Origin: Rhodoferax sp.
GTDB taxonomy: Bacteria; Pseudomonadota; Gammaproteobacteria; Burkholderiales; Burkholderiaceae_C
Assembly (NCBI RefSeq): GCF_030646845.1
Contig: NZ_JAUSLE010000021.1
Coordinates: forward strand, 1 to 64,000
Direction of reading: 5' to 3'
DNA: 64,000 nt
Each line of letters opens with the position of its first letter. Position 1 is the first letter of the stretch. Shown here piece by piece: positions 1 to 8,421 of this stretch. The notes beneath the pieces were generated by a model. It was not told where the DNA came from. It worked only from the letters and a program-made list of their open reading frames with translations, and ran no database searches. A program made the translations under genes and the position numbers.

Positions 1-539
1 ACCACGATGAGTTTGCCCGTGGCTTCATCGGACACCAGTTTGGTGGCATTGAAGTGGTGGAGGACGCGATTCACACCACGGCCGATGGGCGAAACATCTG
101 GGTGACACACGGCGACCTGATTGATGGCGTCATCCAGTGTGCCAAGTGGCTGGCCTATCTGGGTGACAACCTGTATGAATTCACGCTCAAGCTCAATCGC
201 CACCTCAATCACTGGCGGGCCCGGCTGGGGCTGCCATACTGGTCACTCTCCGCCTACCTCAAACACAAGGTCAAGAAGGCGCTGGCCTATGTCACTGACT
301 TCGAGGTGGCGGTGGCGAATGAGGCGAAACGCCGAGGTCATCAGGGCGTCGTCTGCGGCCACATCCATCGCGCCGAGATGCGTGACATCAATGGCACGCT
401 GTACTGCAATGACGGCGATTGGGTCGAGAGCCGCACGGCGTTGGTAGAACATCAGGACGGTCGCCTGGAGTTGGTGCAATGGGCGCCAGTGAAAGAGTCG
501 CGGGGGCTTGGCCAGAAAGCCGCAGTGGCAGCCGCCTGA
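1..539 (+). CDS. Metallophosphoesterase, 5'-truncated (UDP-2,3-diacylglucosamine diphosphatase-like)
   Basis: The gene enters from the left edge; the frame is open from base 3 and stops at TGA 537-539, so about 178 C-terminal residues are visible. The first residues HDE, with the two preceding bases fitting Asn, look like the end of a GNHDE metal-binding motif. WVTHGD and GHIHRAE follow, as expected for the calcineurin-like metallophosphoesterase fold. Overall it resembles the LpxH-like UDP-2,3-diacylglucosamine diphosphatase group found in Proteobacteria, which acts on lipid A precursors or related phosphodiesters at the inner membrane. The exact substrate is inferred, so no symbol is given. 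The ppk1 promoter follows 50 bases downstream. Confidence 0.8.
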   Translation, partial: HDEFARGFIGHQFGGIEVVEDAIHTTADGRNIWVTHGDLIDGVIQCAKWLAYLGDNLYEFTLKLNRHLNHWRARLGLPYWSLSAYLKHKVKKALAYVTDFEVAVANEAKRRGHQGVVCGHIHRAEMRDINGTLYCNDGDWVESRTALVEHQDGRLELVQWAPVKESRGLGQKAAVAAA

Positions 540-589
540 CAGGCCAGGGCCCAAAGCGCTGCCGATGGAACAGGGCCTGCAATTGACCG

Positions 590-630
590 CTGTCACACAA
601 CTGTCATCAAACCGGTCAACAATCAGTCAT
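590..630 (+). promoter_or_regulatory. Two tandem Pho boxes upstream of ppk1
   Basis: CTGTCAC (590-596), four bases, CTGTCAT (601-607) is a near-perfect PhoB box with an 11-bp repeat period. A second, weaker box CGGTCAA (613-619), four bases, CAGTCAT (624-630) follows. A possible -10 is AACAAT (618-623) or TAATAA (638-643). The ppk1 start codon is 29 bases after the second box. PhoB dimers bind such direct repeats in place of a -35 element, so ppk1-sixA is probably induced by phosphate starvation. Confidence 0.8.
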
Positions 631-659
631 CTATTTGTAATAAACGGGTTCGGGACGGC

Positions 660-2762
660 ATGCTTTCATTCTTTCGTCAGCCGAAATTGGCACAGACACC
701 TCCCAGCGTGACGCTGCTTGATCGTGATCACAGCATTCTCGCGTTCAACGAACGGGTGCTTGACTGGGCCTACCGCAAGGACGTCCCCCTGCTGGAGCGC
801 CTTCGCTATCTGAGTATTGTGTCTTCCAATCTGGACGAGTTCTTCGAAGTCCGCGCTGAACCGCACCTGGTGGCTAACCAGCGAAAAGACGACAAAGGAC
901 TCTTCACGGTCGCGTCGTTTGAGCGCCTTGCGCGCGCGGCGCACACGCTGGTGGCGCGCCAGTATGCGCTGTACAACGATGCCTTGCTGCCTGCCCTTGA
1001 CAAGCAGGGCATCCGGATTGTTTCCCACGGCGAACGCAACACGGCTCAGCGGCGTTGGGTCAAGCAGTACTTCGAGCGCGAGGTGCGTCCGCTGCTGATT
1101 CCGGTTGGACTGGATCCGTCACATCCCTTTCCGCAAGTCGCCAACAAATCGCTCAACTTCATCGTTCGCCTGGGTGGACGTGATGCGTTCGGTCGTGAAA
1201 ACGACATTGCCATTGTGAAAGTGCCGCGCGTGCTGCCCCGAATGATCCGCATGCCGGATGCCGTTTCTGGCGGTCGGAACTCGTTTGTATCGTTGTCCAG
1301 TGTGATTCGGGGGCATCTGGCCGAGTTGTTTCCCGGCCGTGATGTGGGGCAGTTTTCGCAATTTCGGGTCACCCGTCACTCGGACCTTGCCGTCGACGAA
1401 GAAGATGTGAAAAACTTGCGCACGGCATTGCGTCAGGGATTGGAGCATCGCCATTTTGGCCAGGCGGTGCGACTTGAGGTGTCGGCGGGATGTTCGGAAT
1501 ACCTTGCCGGTTTTCTGCTCAAGCAGTTTGATTTGCCGGAACTGGCCCTGTTCCGTGTTCCGGGACCGGTCAATCTGGTCAGGTTGACTCAACTGGTGGA
1601 CCTGGTGCATGAGCCGCGGCTTTGCTTCCCTTCCTACAGTTCGTGCTACCCGACGCAATTGACGCCAGGCGTCTCGTTCTTCGAGCAGCTCAAGCGTGGC
1701 GATGTCTTGATTCACCAGCCGTTTGAAAGCTTCGGCGGTGTATTGGCATTCCTGCGTGAAGCAGTGAACGACCCGCAGGTGCTGGCGATCAAGCAGACCA
1801 TCTACCGCACCGGCAGCGACTCCGAGCTGATGGACTTGCTGCGTGAGGCAGTGCGTCGTGGCAAGGAAGTCACCGTGGTCGTGGAGTTGAAGGCCCGGTT
1901 TGACGAGGAGGCCAACATCAACTGGGCTGAAATGCTCGAGTCCATCGGCGCTCAGGTTCTGTACGGGGTGGTGGGGCTGAAGACGCATGCCAAGATGATG
2001 CTCATCACACGCCGGGAAGGCAGGCAACTCAAGCGCTATGCTCACCTGTCTACCGGTAACTACAACCCCCGCACCGCGCGGTTGTACACCGACTGGAGCC
2101 ACCTGACGGCTGATGCGGCACTTACCGATGACGTGGAAAATGTGTTCGTTCATCTGGCCAGCCACAGCCGCTTGCCCAAACTGAACCGGGTGCTGCTGGC
2201 ACCGTTTTATCTGCATCACAAGCTGATGGGGAAGATCAATGACCTGGGCGTTGCTGCGGCTTCAGGCGGGGTTGGTCGCATCGTTGCCAAGATGAATGCT
2301 TTGACGGATGAAGCGCTCATCCATGCGTTGATTCGTGCAGGGCAAATGGGCGTGAAGATTGACCTTATCGTGCGCGGTGCCTGCATGCTGCCAGCCCAGG
2401 TGCCCGGCGTGACCGACAACATCCGTGTTCGTTCGGTCGTTGGTCGGTTCCTGGAGCACTCTCGAGTTTTCTACTTCCGTCGGGATGACGTGGAAGAACT
2501 CTACCTGTCCAGCGCGGACTGGATGAATCGCAACATGATGCGCCGAGTCGAGCTCGCCTGGCCGGTGACTGATCCAGTGCAACGCCAACGCATTGTGGAT
2601 GAAGAGCTTGTGGCGTATCTGCACGACGGCGTGGACGCCTGGGATCTGTTGGCGGACGGGACCTATGCGCGTGTCAAGCCGGATGGCCGGCGCGTGGCCC
2701 ATGGTGCCCAGGCTGCCTTGATGGCCCGTTACGCGGGCCGGGGCGAAGGAACAGGAGACTGA
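660..2762 (+). CDS. ppk1: Polyphosphate kinase 1
   Basis: This 700-residue protein has the length and order of PPK1, which reversibly transfers the gamma phosphate of ATP onto inorganic polyphosphate at the inner membrane. The N-terminal domain starts about residue 18 with LLDRDHSILAFNERVL, and the head domain follows. The catalytic phospholipase-D-like domains show LKTHAKMMLI and HLSTGNYNPRTARLYTDWS (the region of the phosphorylated His) and later FLEHSRVFYF with the second conserved His. ATG 660 is the first start after the Pho boxes. The stop lies one base before the sixA start, indicating a two-gene operon. ppk2 and ppx are about 5 kb away on the other strand. Confidence 0.97.
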   Translation: MLSFFRQPKLAQTPPSVTLLDRDHSILAFNERVLDWAYRKDVPLLERLRYLSIVSSNLDEFFEVRAEPHLVANQRKDDKGLFTVASFERLARAAHTLVARQYALYNDALLPALDKQGIRIVSHGERNTAQRRWVKQYFEREVRPLLIPVGLDPSHPFPQVANKSLNFIVRLGGRDAFGRENDIAIVKVPRVLPRMIRMPDAVSGGRNSFVSLSSVIRGHLAELFPGRDVGQFSQFRVTRHSDLAVDEEDVKNLRTALRQGLEHRHFGQAVRLEVSAGCSEYLAGFLLKQFDLPELALFRVPGPVNLVRLTQLVDLVHEPRLCFPSYSSCYPTQLTPGVSFFEQLKRGDVLIHQPFESFGGVLAFLREAVNDPQVLAIKQTIYRTGSDSELMDLLREAVRRGKEVTVVVELKARFDEEANINWAEMLESIGAQVLYGVVGLKTHAKMMLITRREGRQLKRYAHLSTGNYNPRTARLYTDWSHLTADAALTDDVENVFVHLASHSRLPKLNRVLLAPFYLHHKLMGKINDLGVAAASGGVGRIVAKMNALTDEALIHALIRAGQMGVKIDLIVRGACMLPAQVPGVTDNIRVRSVVGRFLEHSRVFYFRRDDVEELYLSSADWMNRNMMRRVELAWPVTDPVQRQRIVDEELVAYLHDGVDAWDLLADGTYARVKPDGRRVAHGAQAALMARYAGRGEGTGD

Positions 2763-2763
2763 C

Positions 2764-3225
2764 ATGGACCTTGTGTTGTGGCGTCATGCAGAGGCTCAGG
2801 ATTGGGTCCTGGGTTGTGATGACATGGCCCGTTCACTGACCTCGCGCGGGGAAAAGCAGGCCGCCCGCATGGCGACCTGGCTGGACCGACAGTTGCCTGA
2901 AGGCGCCCGCATTCTGGTAAGCCCTTCCCGTCGTACTGAACAGACTGCGATGGCACTGGGCAGAAAATACAAAGTACGACCAGAGCTTGCGCCCGACGGC
3001 AGTGTCGCCCAACTGCTTGAGCTGGTGCAATGGCCCACTGCGAAAGGGTGCGTGCTGGTGGTAGGGCATCAACCAACGCTGGGGCAAACCATTGCCCAGT
3101 TGCTGGGCTTGAATGCCAACGAATGTGCGGTCAAAAAAGGCGCGGTCTGGTGGCTGCGCAACAGGGAGCGCGAAGCGCACTCCCAGACCGTGGTGGTCAC
3201 GGTGCAGTCGCCAGAAGTGCTCTGA
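2764..3225 (+). CDS. sixA: Phosphohistidine phosphatase SixA
   Basis: A 153-residue histidine-phosphatase-superfamily protein. The catalytic motif LWRHAEAQDW is at residues 5-14 and the second active-site His is in VVGHQPTLGQ (about residue 101). SixA removes phosphate from phosphohistidine proteins; in E. coli it acts on the nitrogen phosphotransferase system. The ATG sits one base after the ppk1 stop, so the two genes are translationally close and share the Pho-box promoter. The stop is followed 45 bases later by the end of a convergent gene. Confidence 0.9.
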   Translation: MDLVLWRHAEAQDWVLGCDDMARSLTSRGEKQAARMATWLDRQLPEGARILVSPSRRTEQTAMALGRKYKVRPELAPDGSVAQLLELVQWPTAKGCVLVVGHQPTLGQTIAQLLGLNANECAVKKGAVWWLRNREREAHSQTVVVTVQSPEVL

Positions 3226-3269
3226 CCAAGAGACGGCCAGCGCACTTGCGGACCGTCCCTGTTGTGGGA

Positions 3270-3710
3270 TCAGTCCTTTGCGGGGCGCCCGGTCTTGATC
3301 GCCGGCACCGCCTTCAGTGCTGCCAGAAACGCCGTGTCGGACATCGCGGCGAGTGCCTTGACACCGGCGCGGATCAATTCACTTTTCTTGGCTGGACTGG
3401 CCAGCTTGCCTGCGCGTTGCTTGAGGTCGTCCAGCACGGTGTATTCAGCTTTCGGGATGGTGAAGCTGTCTCGCACCAGCTTCGGTTTTTTCACCTTGGC
3501 GGGCTTTTCCATCTTTGGTTTGGGCAATGGTTTCACCAGCGTCTTGGCTGCCAAAGGTGATTTTCTTGCCACTGGTTTCGCGGCAACTTTGGTGGCGTTC
3601 TTTGCCACGACCACCGATGCAGCCGGAGTCGGGGCAACCTTGGGCGCAGCAGGCAAGATTGCCATTTTGACTGGTTTGGCGGTTGCGATCTTCTTGTTCG
3701 TTGTGACCAT
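3270..3710 (-). CDS. Lys/Ala/Pro-rich protein with histone H1-like tail and ribbon-helix-helix-like C-terminus
   Basis: A 146-residue, very basic protein. Residues 1-75 are a low-complexity Lys/Ala/Pro/Val tail resembling bacterial histone H1-like proteins. Residues about 78-130 (RDSFTIPKAEYTVLDDLKQR, then KKSELIRAGVKALAAMSD) look like a short beta strand and two helices in the style of a ribbon-helix-helix DNA-binding domain. I infer a nucleoid-associated or DNA-binding role; no specific family function is recognised. An overlapping plus-strand frame (3262-3729) is the low-complexity mirror of this gene. Three 9-bp-spaced repeats lie just upstream. Confidence 0.75.
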   Translation of the reverse strand: MVTTNKKIATAKPVKMAILPAAPKVAPTPAASVVVAKNATKVAAKPVARKSPLAAKTLVKPLPKPKMEKPAKVKKPKLVRDSFTIPKAEYTVLDDLKQRAGKLASPAKKSELIRAGVKALAAMSDTAFLAALKAVPAIKTGRPAKD

Positions 3711-3732
3711 CGAGTTTTCCTTTGAGTAAACG

Positions 3733-3755
3733 GTTTATACAGTTTATATCGTTTA
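3733..3755 (-). repeat. Three 9-bp-period TAAAC repeats upstream of the histone-like gene
   Basis: On the minus strand, TAAAC recurs at 3755-3751, 3746-3742 and 3737-3733, exactly nine bases apart, starting 23 bases upstream of the start codon at 3710. The stretch is AT-rich in a GC-rich genome and includes TATAAA-like hexamers. It could be a promoter with iterated operator half-sites; this function is inferred only. Confidence 0.45.
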
Positions 3756-3798
3756 GTGGACTGCCGTCAAATTGAATTGGCACTGAGCTGCTACCGTG

Positions 3799-3843
3799 TT
3801 GTCACTGATTTGTCACGGCCTTGTCATCTGAGGTGCATAGACT
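3799..3843 (+). promoter_or_regulatory. Triple Pho box and -10 for the EAL-CBS-GGDEF gene
   Basis: TTGTCAC (3799-3805), TTGTCAC (3810-3816) and TTGTCAT (3821-3827) repeat with an exact 11-bp period. Exactly ten bases after the last repeat lies TAGACT (3838-3843), a plausible -10 hexamer at the spacing typical of PhoB-activated promoters. The start codon of the c-di-GMP gene is at 3877. Sequence and spacing are directly visible; PhoB control is inferred. Confidence 0.8.
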
Positions 3844-3876
3844 GGAAAAATAATAATTTTCCGACGTTGGCATTTC

Positions 3877-5775
3877 ATGAGCATTGTTCAGCTGTCCACC
3901 GCGACGGCAGTATCCGCGATGGCGTTCCTTCCGGGTGATCTGCCGCAAAGCCCCGGGGCAAGCGCCCGGGGGGCGCCTGTGTCCATGCGTTCAAATTCCG
4001 TGCGGCGGGGGCGGGGACCACTGGCTGGCCTGATGCGCGGCAACGAACTGTACCCGGTTTTTCAGCCAATCGTGTCCTTGCGGGATGGCTCCATCTTCTC
4101 TCATGAAGCCCTGATCAGGGGGCCGAAAAACACATCGCTTCATGCGCCGGATGCGTTGTTGGCGGCTGCTGCGCACGAGAGTCTGAACTATGAGTTTGAG
4201 AACGTCTGTGTCACCGTTGCGCTTGATCGCTGGGGCACGCTCCTTGAATCGGGTCGTCTTTTTGTCAACGTCAGCGCGGAGGTGCTGGTACAGGTTTTGA
4301 AACATTGCGGACGCGACGCTCTGATGGATTTGATCAGTGGCTTTGGCGTCTTGCCACGCATGCTGGTCCTCGAGATTACCGAATATGAGCGGGTGGCTGA
4401 CATGGATCATCTGGCGAGTGTCGTGCGTGAGATACGTTCTGCCGGTGTGTCCCTGGCGCTGGATGATTTCGGTGATGGCCGATCGAGCCTTCGACTGTGG
4501 TCCCAGCTCAAGCCTGAGTTTGTGAAGATCGACAAGTACTTCACCAAAGACATCAGCCAGCATGCCGACAAACTCAAAACTATTCAGGCCCTGCAGCAAA
4601 TTGCCGCAGTTTTTGATACCGCACTGGTGGCAGAAGGCATTGAGACGGAGGATGACCTGCGGGTCCTGCGTGACCTGGGCATAACGTACGGACAGGGTTA
4701 CTTCCTTGGGCGGCCGGCACCGATGCCACGTGAGCAGATCGAGGAGGAGGCACTGGATGTGATGCGGGATCGAAGGGTTGCGGTGTTCCCCGAGTTGCGC
4801 CGTGCGTCGCATGGCGGCTCCCTGAGCCGTCTTGCGGTGGTGGAAGCGCCAGCGGTTGGCCCGTCCGCCACCAACGATGAACTCGCCAGCGTGTTTTTGG
4901 CCCATGCCAACCTTCACGCGGTGGCCGTCGTTGACGGCACGCGGCCGGTGGGCATCATCAATCGCGCGGGCTTCATGAACGAATACAGCAAGCTGTACTA
5001 CCGCGAGGTATGGGGGCGCAAGCCGTGCATGGCGCACGCCAATCTTGAGCCCCGCTTGATCGAGCGTGACCATAATGTTGACGAGTTGATTGGCATCCTC
5101 ACCTCGGATGATCAGCGCTACCTGGCCGATGGTTTCATCGTGACGGACAACGGGCGCTATGAAGGATTGGGGACGGGCGAACAGCTGGTTCGCTCCGTCA
5201 CTGAGACGCGCATCGAGGCGGCCCGGCACGCCAACCCATTGACTTTCTTGCCTGGCAATATTCCCATCAGCCAGCATATCGATCGACTCTTGAAAAGCGG
5301 CGTCGAATTTGTCGCCTGTTATGCGGACCTGAACAATTTCAAGCCCTTCAATGACCAGTATGGCTATTGGCGCGGTGACGAAATGATCCGTCTGGTGGCC
5401 AGACTTGCCCTGGCCCATTGTGATCCACAGCGTGATTTTGTCGGGCATGTGGGCGGCGATGACTTCATCATCTTGTACCAGAGCGCCGACTGGGAGAGCC
5501 AGTGCCGGCGGATCGTGAGCGAATTTGCAGAACATGCCGTTGAGCTGTTTGACATGCCGGCCCGCGAGGCGGGTGGCATCCATGCAGAAGACCGGCATGG
5601 GGTGTCACGGTTTTTTCCCATGACGACGATCTCGATCGGTGCCGTCAAAATTCATCGCGATGAATACGCCAATGCAGAGCAGGTGGCGTCCGTTGCCGCT
5701 CGGGCCAAGCATGACGCAAAAACCTATGGCGAGGGTCTGCTGGTGCGCGAGACTTCAGACTTCAGCATCCGGTGA
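3877..5775 (+). CDS. EAL-CBS-GGDEF cyclic-di-GMP protein
   Basis: A 632-residue soluble protein with no membrane segment. Residues about 50-290 form an EAL domain retaining the catalytic set: E in HEALIRGP, N in FVNVS, E in LEITEYE, DD in LALDDFGDG, K in VKIDKYF, E in VAEGIETEDD and Q in GQGYFLGRP. Residues about 320-450 look like a CBS pair, a possible nucleotide sensor. Residues about 455-620 form a GGDEF domain with altered key motifs (ADLNNFKPFND and GGDDF) and no RxxD inhibitory site. I therefore expect phosphodiesterase activity, with the GGDEF part weak or regulatory. A Pho box precedes it. Its end overlaps the convergent ppx end by 14 bases. Confidence 0.93.
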   Translation: MSIVQLSTATAVSAMAFLPGDLPQSPGASARGAPVSMRSNSVRRGRGPLAGLMRGNELYPVFQPIVSLRDGSIFSHEALIRGPKNTSLHAPDALLAAAAHESLNYEFENVCVTVALDRWGTLLESGRLFVNVSAEVLVQVLKHCGRDALMDLISGFGVLPRMLVLEITEYERVADMDHLASVVREIRSAGVSLALDDFGDGRSSLRLWSQLKPEFVKIDKYFTKDISQHADKLKTIQALQQIAAVFDTALVAEGIETEDDLRVLRDLGITYGQGYFLGRPAPMPREQIEEEALDVMRDRRVAVFPELRRASHGGSLSRLAVVEAPAVGPSATNDELASVFLAHANLHAVAVVDGTRPVGIINRAGFMNEYSKLYYREVWGRKPCMAHANLEPRLIERDHNVDELIGILTSDDQRYLADGFIVTDNGRYEGLGTGEQLVRSVTETRIEAARHANPLTFLPGNIPISQHIDRLLKSGVEFVACYADLNNFKPFNDQYGYWRGDEMIRLVARLALAHCDPQRDFVGHVGGDDFIILYQSADWESQCRRIVSEFAEHAVELFDMPAREAGGIHAEDRHGVSRFFPMTTISIGAVKIHRDEYANAEQVASVAARAKHDAKTYGEGLLVRETSDFSIR

Positions 5776-7270
5776 AGGTCAACGCCCAGGGCGTCTTTTG
5801 CCAGGCCAGCACCTCTTCACGCAACAAATGGGCCGACTGAGGGTAGGCCTGTGCCCACCCGGCGCGGCAGTCCAGGGCAAAGCGCTTGCCATTCTCCACC
5901 TCGCGTGTCAGCTCCAGGCCATTCAAATCGGGGTCGCGCCGGGCATGGCACAGGATGACGGCAAGACGCAGGGCGAGCAACTGTTGCACGAACAGGTCGT
6001 CTTCAAAGTCCACCTCCAGTTTGCGCAGCTTGCCCCGGTGCCCCAATACGAGCAGACTGAGCTTGTGCAGTTCTGACAAGGCAAAGCCCATGGCGTCGGC
6101 ATTGTCCAGAATGTAGGCGCCGTGCTTGTGGTAGTCGCTGTGCGAGATATGACTGCCGATTTCATGCAACTGGGCTGCCCAGTTCAGCTTTCGGTTTGGA
6201 CGCTCATCGGCCAGATTTTCTGGCGTCAAAGTGCTGGCCTGAAGCTGACTGAACAAGTCGTTGGCGACTTTGCCGACGCGCAGGCCATGCACTGAATCAG
6301 CCCCGAATTTGGCCACAAGCCGCTGGACAGACTTGGCGCGCACGTCGGTCTGGTCCTCTGTTCGGCCCATCAGATCAAACAGTAGCCCGTGTCGCAGGCC
6401 GCCTGTTGCCAGTTGCATTTGGTCGATCTGCAGCAGATCGAAAACCGCCCGCAAAACACTCAGGCCCCCACCAATGACTGCGCGTCGGTCGTCCTTCATG
6501 CCGGCCAGACGGAGTCGATCTGCGCTTTGGGCGCTGATCAGTTTGCCCAGCAGCCAGTCCAGGCCCTCCCGGTTGACGCTGCCGGTGGGCCAACCCGCGG
6601 CGGCCAACACATCGCCGACCGCGCCCACGGTGCCAGCCGAGCCGTACGCAACGTCCCAGGCGTCACGCCGGTAGGCGTTGAGTGCTTCGTCCAGCACCGC
6701 CTTGGCGGCGATTTCGGCCATTTGAAAGGCGTGCGGGGTGAACTTGTTGTCCGGAAAATAGCGCGTCGACCATGCAATGCTGCCGACACGGTAGGACTCC
6801 ATCAGTTTGGGGTCGAAGCCCTGACCCAGGATGAGCTCGGTAGACCGTCCGCCAATGTCAATCACCAGACGGCGCTCGTTGCCCTGCGGTAGCGAGTGGG
6901 CGACCCCCTGGTAAATCAGCCGCGCCTCTTCGCGGCCGGAAATCACGTCAATGGGGAAGCCCAGCACGGCGCTCGCCTGAACCAGAAAGTCATCGCGGTT
7001 GCGTGCCTCACGCAAGGTTTGCGTTGCCACGGCGCGCACCTCGCCGCTCTTGAAGCTGGCCAGACGTTCGCCAAAACGTGCCAGGCAGTCCCAGCCGCGC
7101 TCCATGGCATCCCTGGTCAGGTTGCGTTCGTCATCCAGTCCGTTGCCCTGGCGGACGGTTTCTTTTAAATACTCCGTGCGGTGAAACTGGCCGTGATCGA
7201 TACGGCCAATTTCAAGGCGAAAGCTGTTCGATCCCAAATCGACAGCCGCCAGGCGAGTTCCATTTTGCAT
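5762..7270 (-). CDS. ppx: Exopolyphosphatase (Ppx/GppA family)
   Basis: This 502-residue protein hydrolyses terminal phosphates from polyphosphate. The ASKHA ATPase-fold start motif AAVDLGSNSFRLEIG is at residues about 6-20, and VIDIGGRSTELILG is the second phosphate loop. The C-terminal HD-like domain shows LHEIGSHISHSDYHKHGAYI. A start at 7270 is chosen over 7309 because AGGAAG lies nine bases upstream of it and the family start follows directly. It lies 78 bases downstream of ppk2 on the same strand, so the two probably share a transcript that begins at the ppk2 Pho box. Confidence 0.95.
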   Translation of the reverse strand: MQNGTRLAAVDLGSNSFRLEIGRIDHGQFHRTEYLKETVRQGNGLDDERNLTRDAMERGWDCLARFGERLASFKSGEVRAVATQTLREARNRDDFLVQASAVLGFPIDVISGREEARLIYQGVAHSLPQGNERRLVIDIGGRSTELILGQGFDPKLMESYRVGSIAWSTRYFPDNKFTPHAFQMAEIAAKAVLDEALNAYRRDAWDVAYGSAGTVGAVGDVLAAAGWPTGSVNREGLDWLLGKLISAQSADRLRLAGMKDDRRAVIGGGLSVLRAVFDLLQIDQMQLATGGLRHGLLFDLMGRTEDQTDVRAKSVQRLVAKFGADSVHGLRVGKVANDLFSQLQASTLTPENLADERPNRKLNWAAQLHEIGSHISHSDYHKHGAYILDNADAMGFALSELHKLSLLVLGHRGKLRKLEVDFEDDLFVQQLLALRLAVILCHARRDPDLNGLELTREVENGKRFALDCRAGWAQAYPQSAHLLREEVLAWQKTPWALTFTGC

Positions 7271-7348
7271 CGGCGATATCTTCCTGTTTTTCAGCGCCCA
7301 GCATAGCATTCGGGCGCTGCTGTAACCGCCTGTTGGCGGGCACCATGC

Positions 7349-8260
7349 TCAATACACGTCTGGCACCAGAATTTCTTCGGATACGGGCTGGCGAACATAG
7401 TCCCGATGACGCTCGCGCGGGGGCAGCACAATCGCCGGGTGCTCGATTTCTCCATAGGGAATCTGGCCCAGCAAGTGGTGAATGCAGTTGAGCCGGGCTT
7501 TTTTCTTGTCGTCAGCCTGCACCACCCACCAGGGCGCCTCGGGAATGTGGGTGCGCGCCAGCATGATCTCTTTGGCCTTGGTGTACTCCTCCCAACGGCG
7601 GCGTGACTCCAGGTCCATCGGGCTCAGTTTCCATTGTTTGAGGGGGTCGTGAATGCGGCCCAGAAAACGCAGTTGCTGTTCGTCATCCGAGATGGAAAAC
7701 CAGTATTTGATGAGCTGAATACCTGAGCGCACCAGCATTTTTTCGAATTCCGGAACGGATCGGAAGAATTCCTCGTACTGTTCATCGGAGCAAAAGCCCA
7801 TTACCCGCTCAACGCCGGCCCGGTTGTACCAGCTGCGGTCAAACAGAACGATTTCACCCGCGCCGGGCAGGTGCGATACGTAGCGCTGGAAATACCATTG
7901 CGTCTGCTCCCGCGCGTTGGGTGCCGGCAGTGCTGCCACGCGGCAGACGCGCGGATTAAGGCGCTGGGTAATGCGTTTGATCACGCCGCCTTTGCCTGCG
8001 GCGTCGCGGCCTTCGAACAGGATCACCACCTTGTGGCCGGTCTTGACAACCCAATCCTGCAGCTTGACGAGTTCGGCCTGCATGCGGAACAGTTCCCGAA
8101 AGTACTGCCGGCGGCTTTCTTTGTACGATGCCGTGTCCAGAGGATTGCCTGAGAGCTCGTCCAGGTTGCGGTCTTCCAGTTCCAGTTCCAGCTCCTCGTC
8201 GTGGCTGTCGGCCAGGTCACGCCTGATACGCTGGACCAATGCGTCTTCATCTGAATTCAA
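7349..8260 (-). CDS. ppk2: Polyphosphate kinase 2
   Basis: A 303-residue PPK2-family enzyme that uses polyphosphate to phosphorylate nucleotides. The Walker A motif is EGRDAAGKGG, the Walker B/lid region is FDRSWYNRAGVERVMGF, and the C-terminus SPMDLESRRRWEEYTKAKE is typical of single-domain PPK2. The N-terminal ~40 residues are acidic (ELELELEDRNLDEL). It is the first gene of a ppk2-ppx unit with a strong minus-strand Pho box 40-70 bases upstream. Together with ppk1, sixA and ppx this makes a compact polyphosphate island. Confidence 0.95.
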   Translation of the reverse strand: MNSDEDALVQRIRRDLADSHDEELELELEDRNLDELSGNPLDTASYKESRRQYFRELFRMQAELVKLQDWVVKTGHKVVILFEGRDAAGKGGVIKRITQRLNPRVCRVAALPAPNAREQTQWYFQRYVSHLPGAGEIVLFDRSWYNRAGVERVMGFCSDEQYEEFFRSVPEFEKMLVRSGIQLIKYWFSISDDEQQLRFLGRIHDPLKQWKLSPMDLESRRRWEEYTKAKEIMLARTHIPEAPWWVVQADDKKKARLNCIHHLLGQIPYGEIEHPAIVLPPRERHRDYVRQPVSEEILVPDVY

Positions 8261-8293
8261 CCTGGACTCCCTGGGGGCGTTGACGGAAGAGCG

Positions 8294-8327
8294 ACGATAC
8301 GACAGTTTCGTGACGGTCTCGTGACAC
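8294..8327 (-). promoter_or_regulatory. Pho box and -10 for ppk2-ppx
   Basis: Read on the minus strand, GTGTCAC (8327-8321), CCGTCAC (8316-8310) and CTGTCGT (8305-8299) are spaced exactly 11 bases. Ten bases after the second repeat is TATCGT (8299-8294), a four-of-six match to the sigma-70 -10 hexamer. The ppk2 start codon follows at 8260. This is the third Pho-box promoter within 8 kb. Confidence 0.75.
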
Positions 8328-8421
8328 CTGCGACGAGGGCGTGCCCGTCCCGGGTCGGACCGCTGTGATACCCCCTATCCGATCCTCAGCAGGTCAGAGC
8401 ATCGGGGCTGTCCCGGTTGCC

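Noticed and set aside
1119-2219. 366-codon minus-strand frame across ppk1
   Set aside because: Shadow of the recognised ppk1 coding region, with no coherent motif.
3262-3729. 155-codon plus-strand frame opposite the histone-like gene
   Set aside because: It is the mirror of a Lys/Ala-rich gene; the minus-strand frame has a coherent domain at its C-terminus and a sensible start, while the plus frame has no family resemblance.
3991-5598. 535-codon minus-strand frame across the EAL-CBS-GGDEF gene
   Set aside because: All EAL catalytic motifs are on the plus strand; this is a shadow frame.
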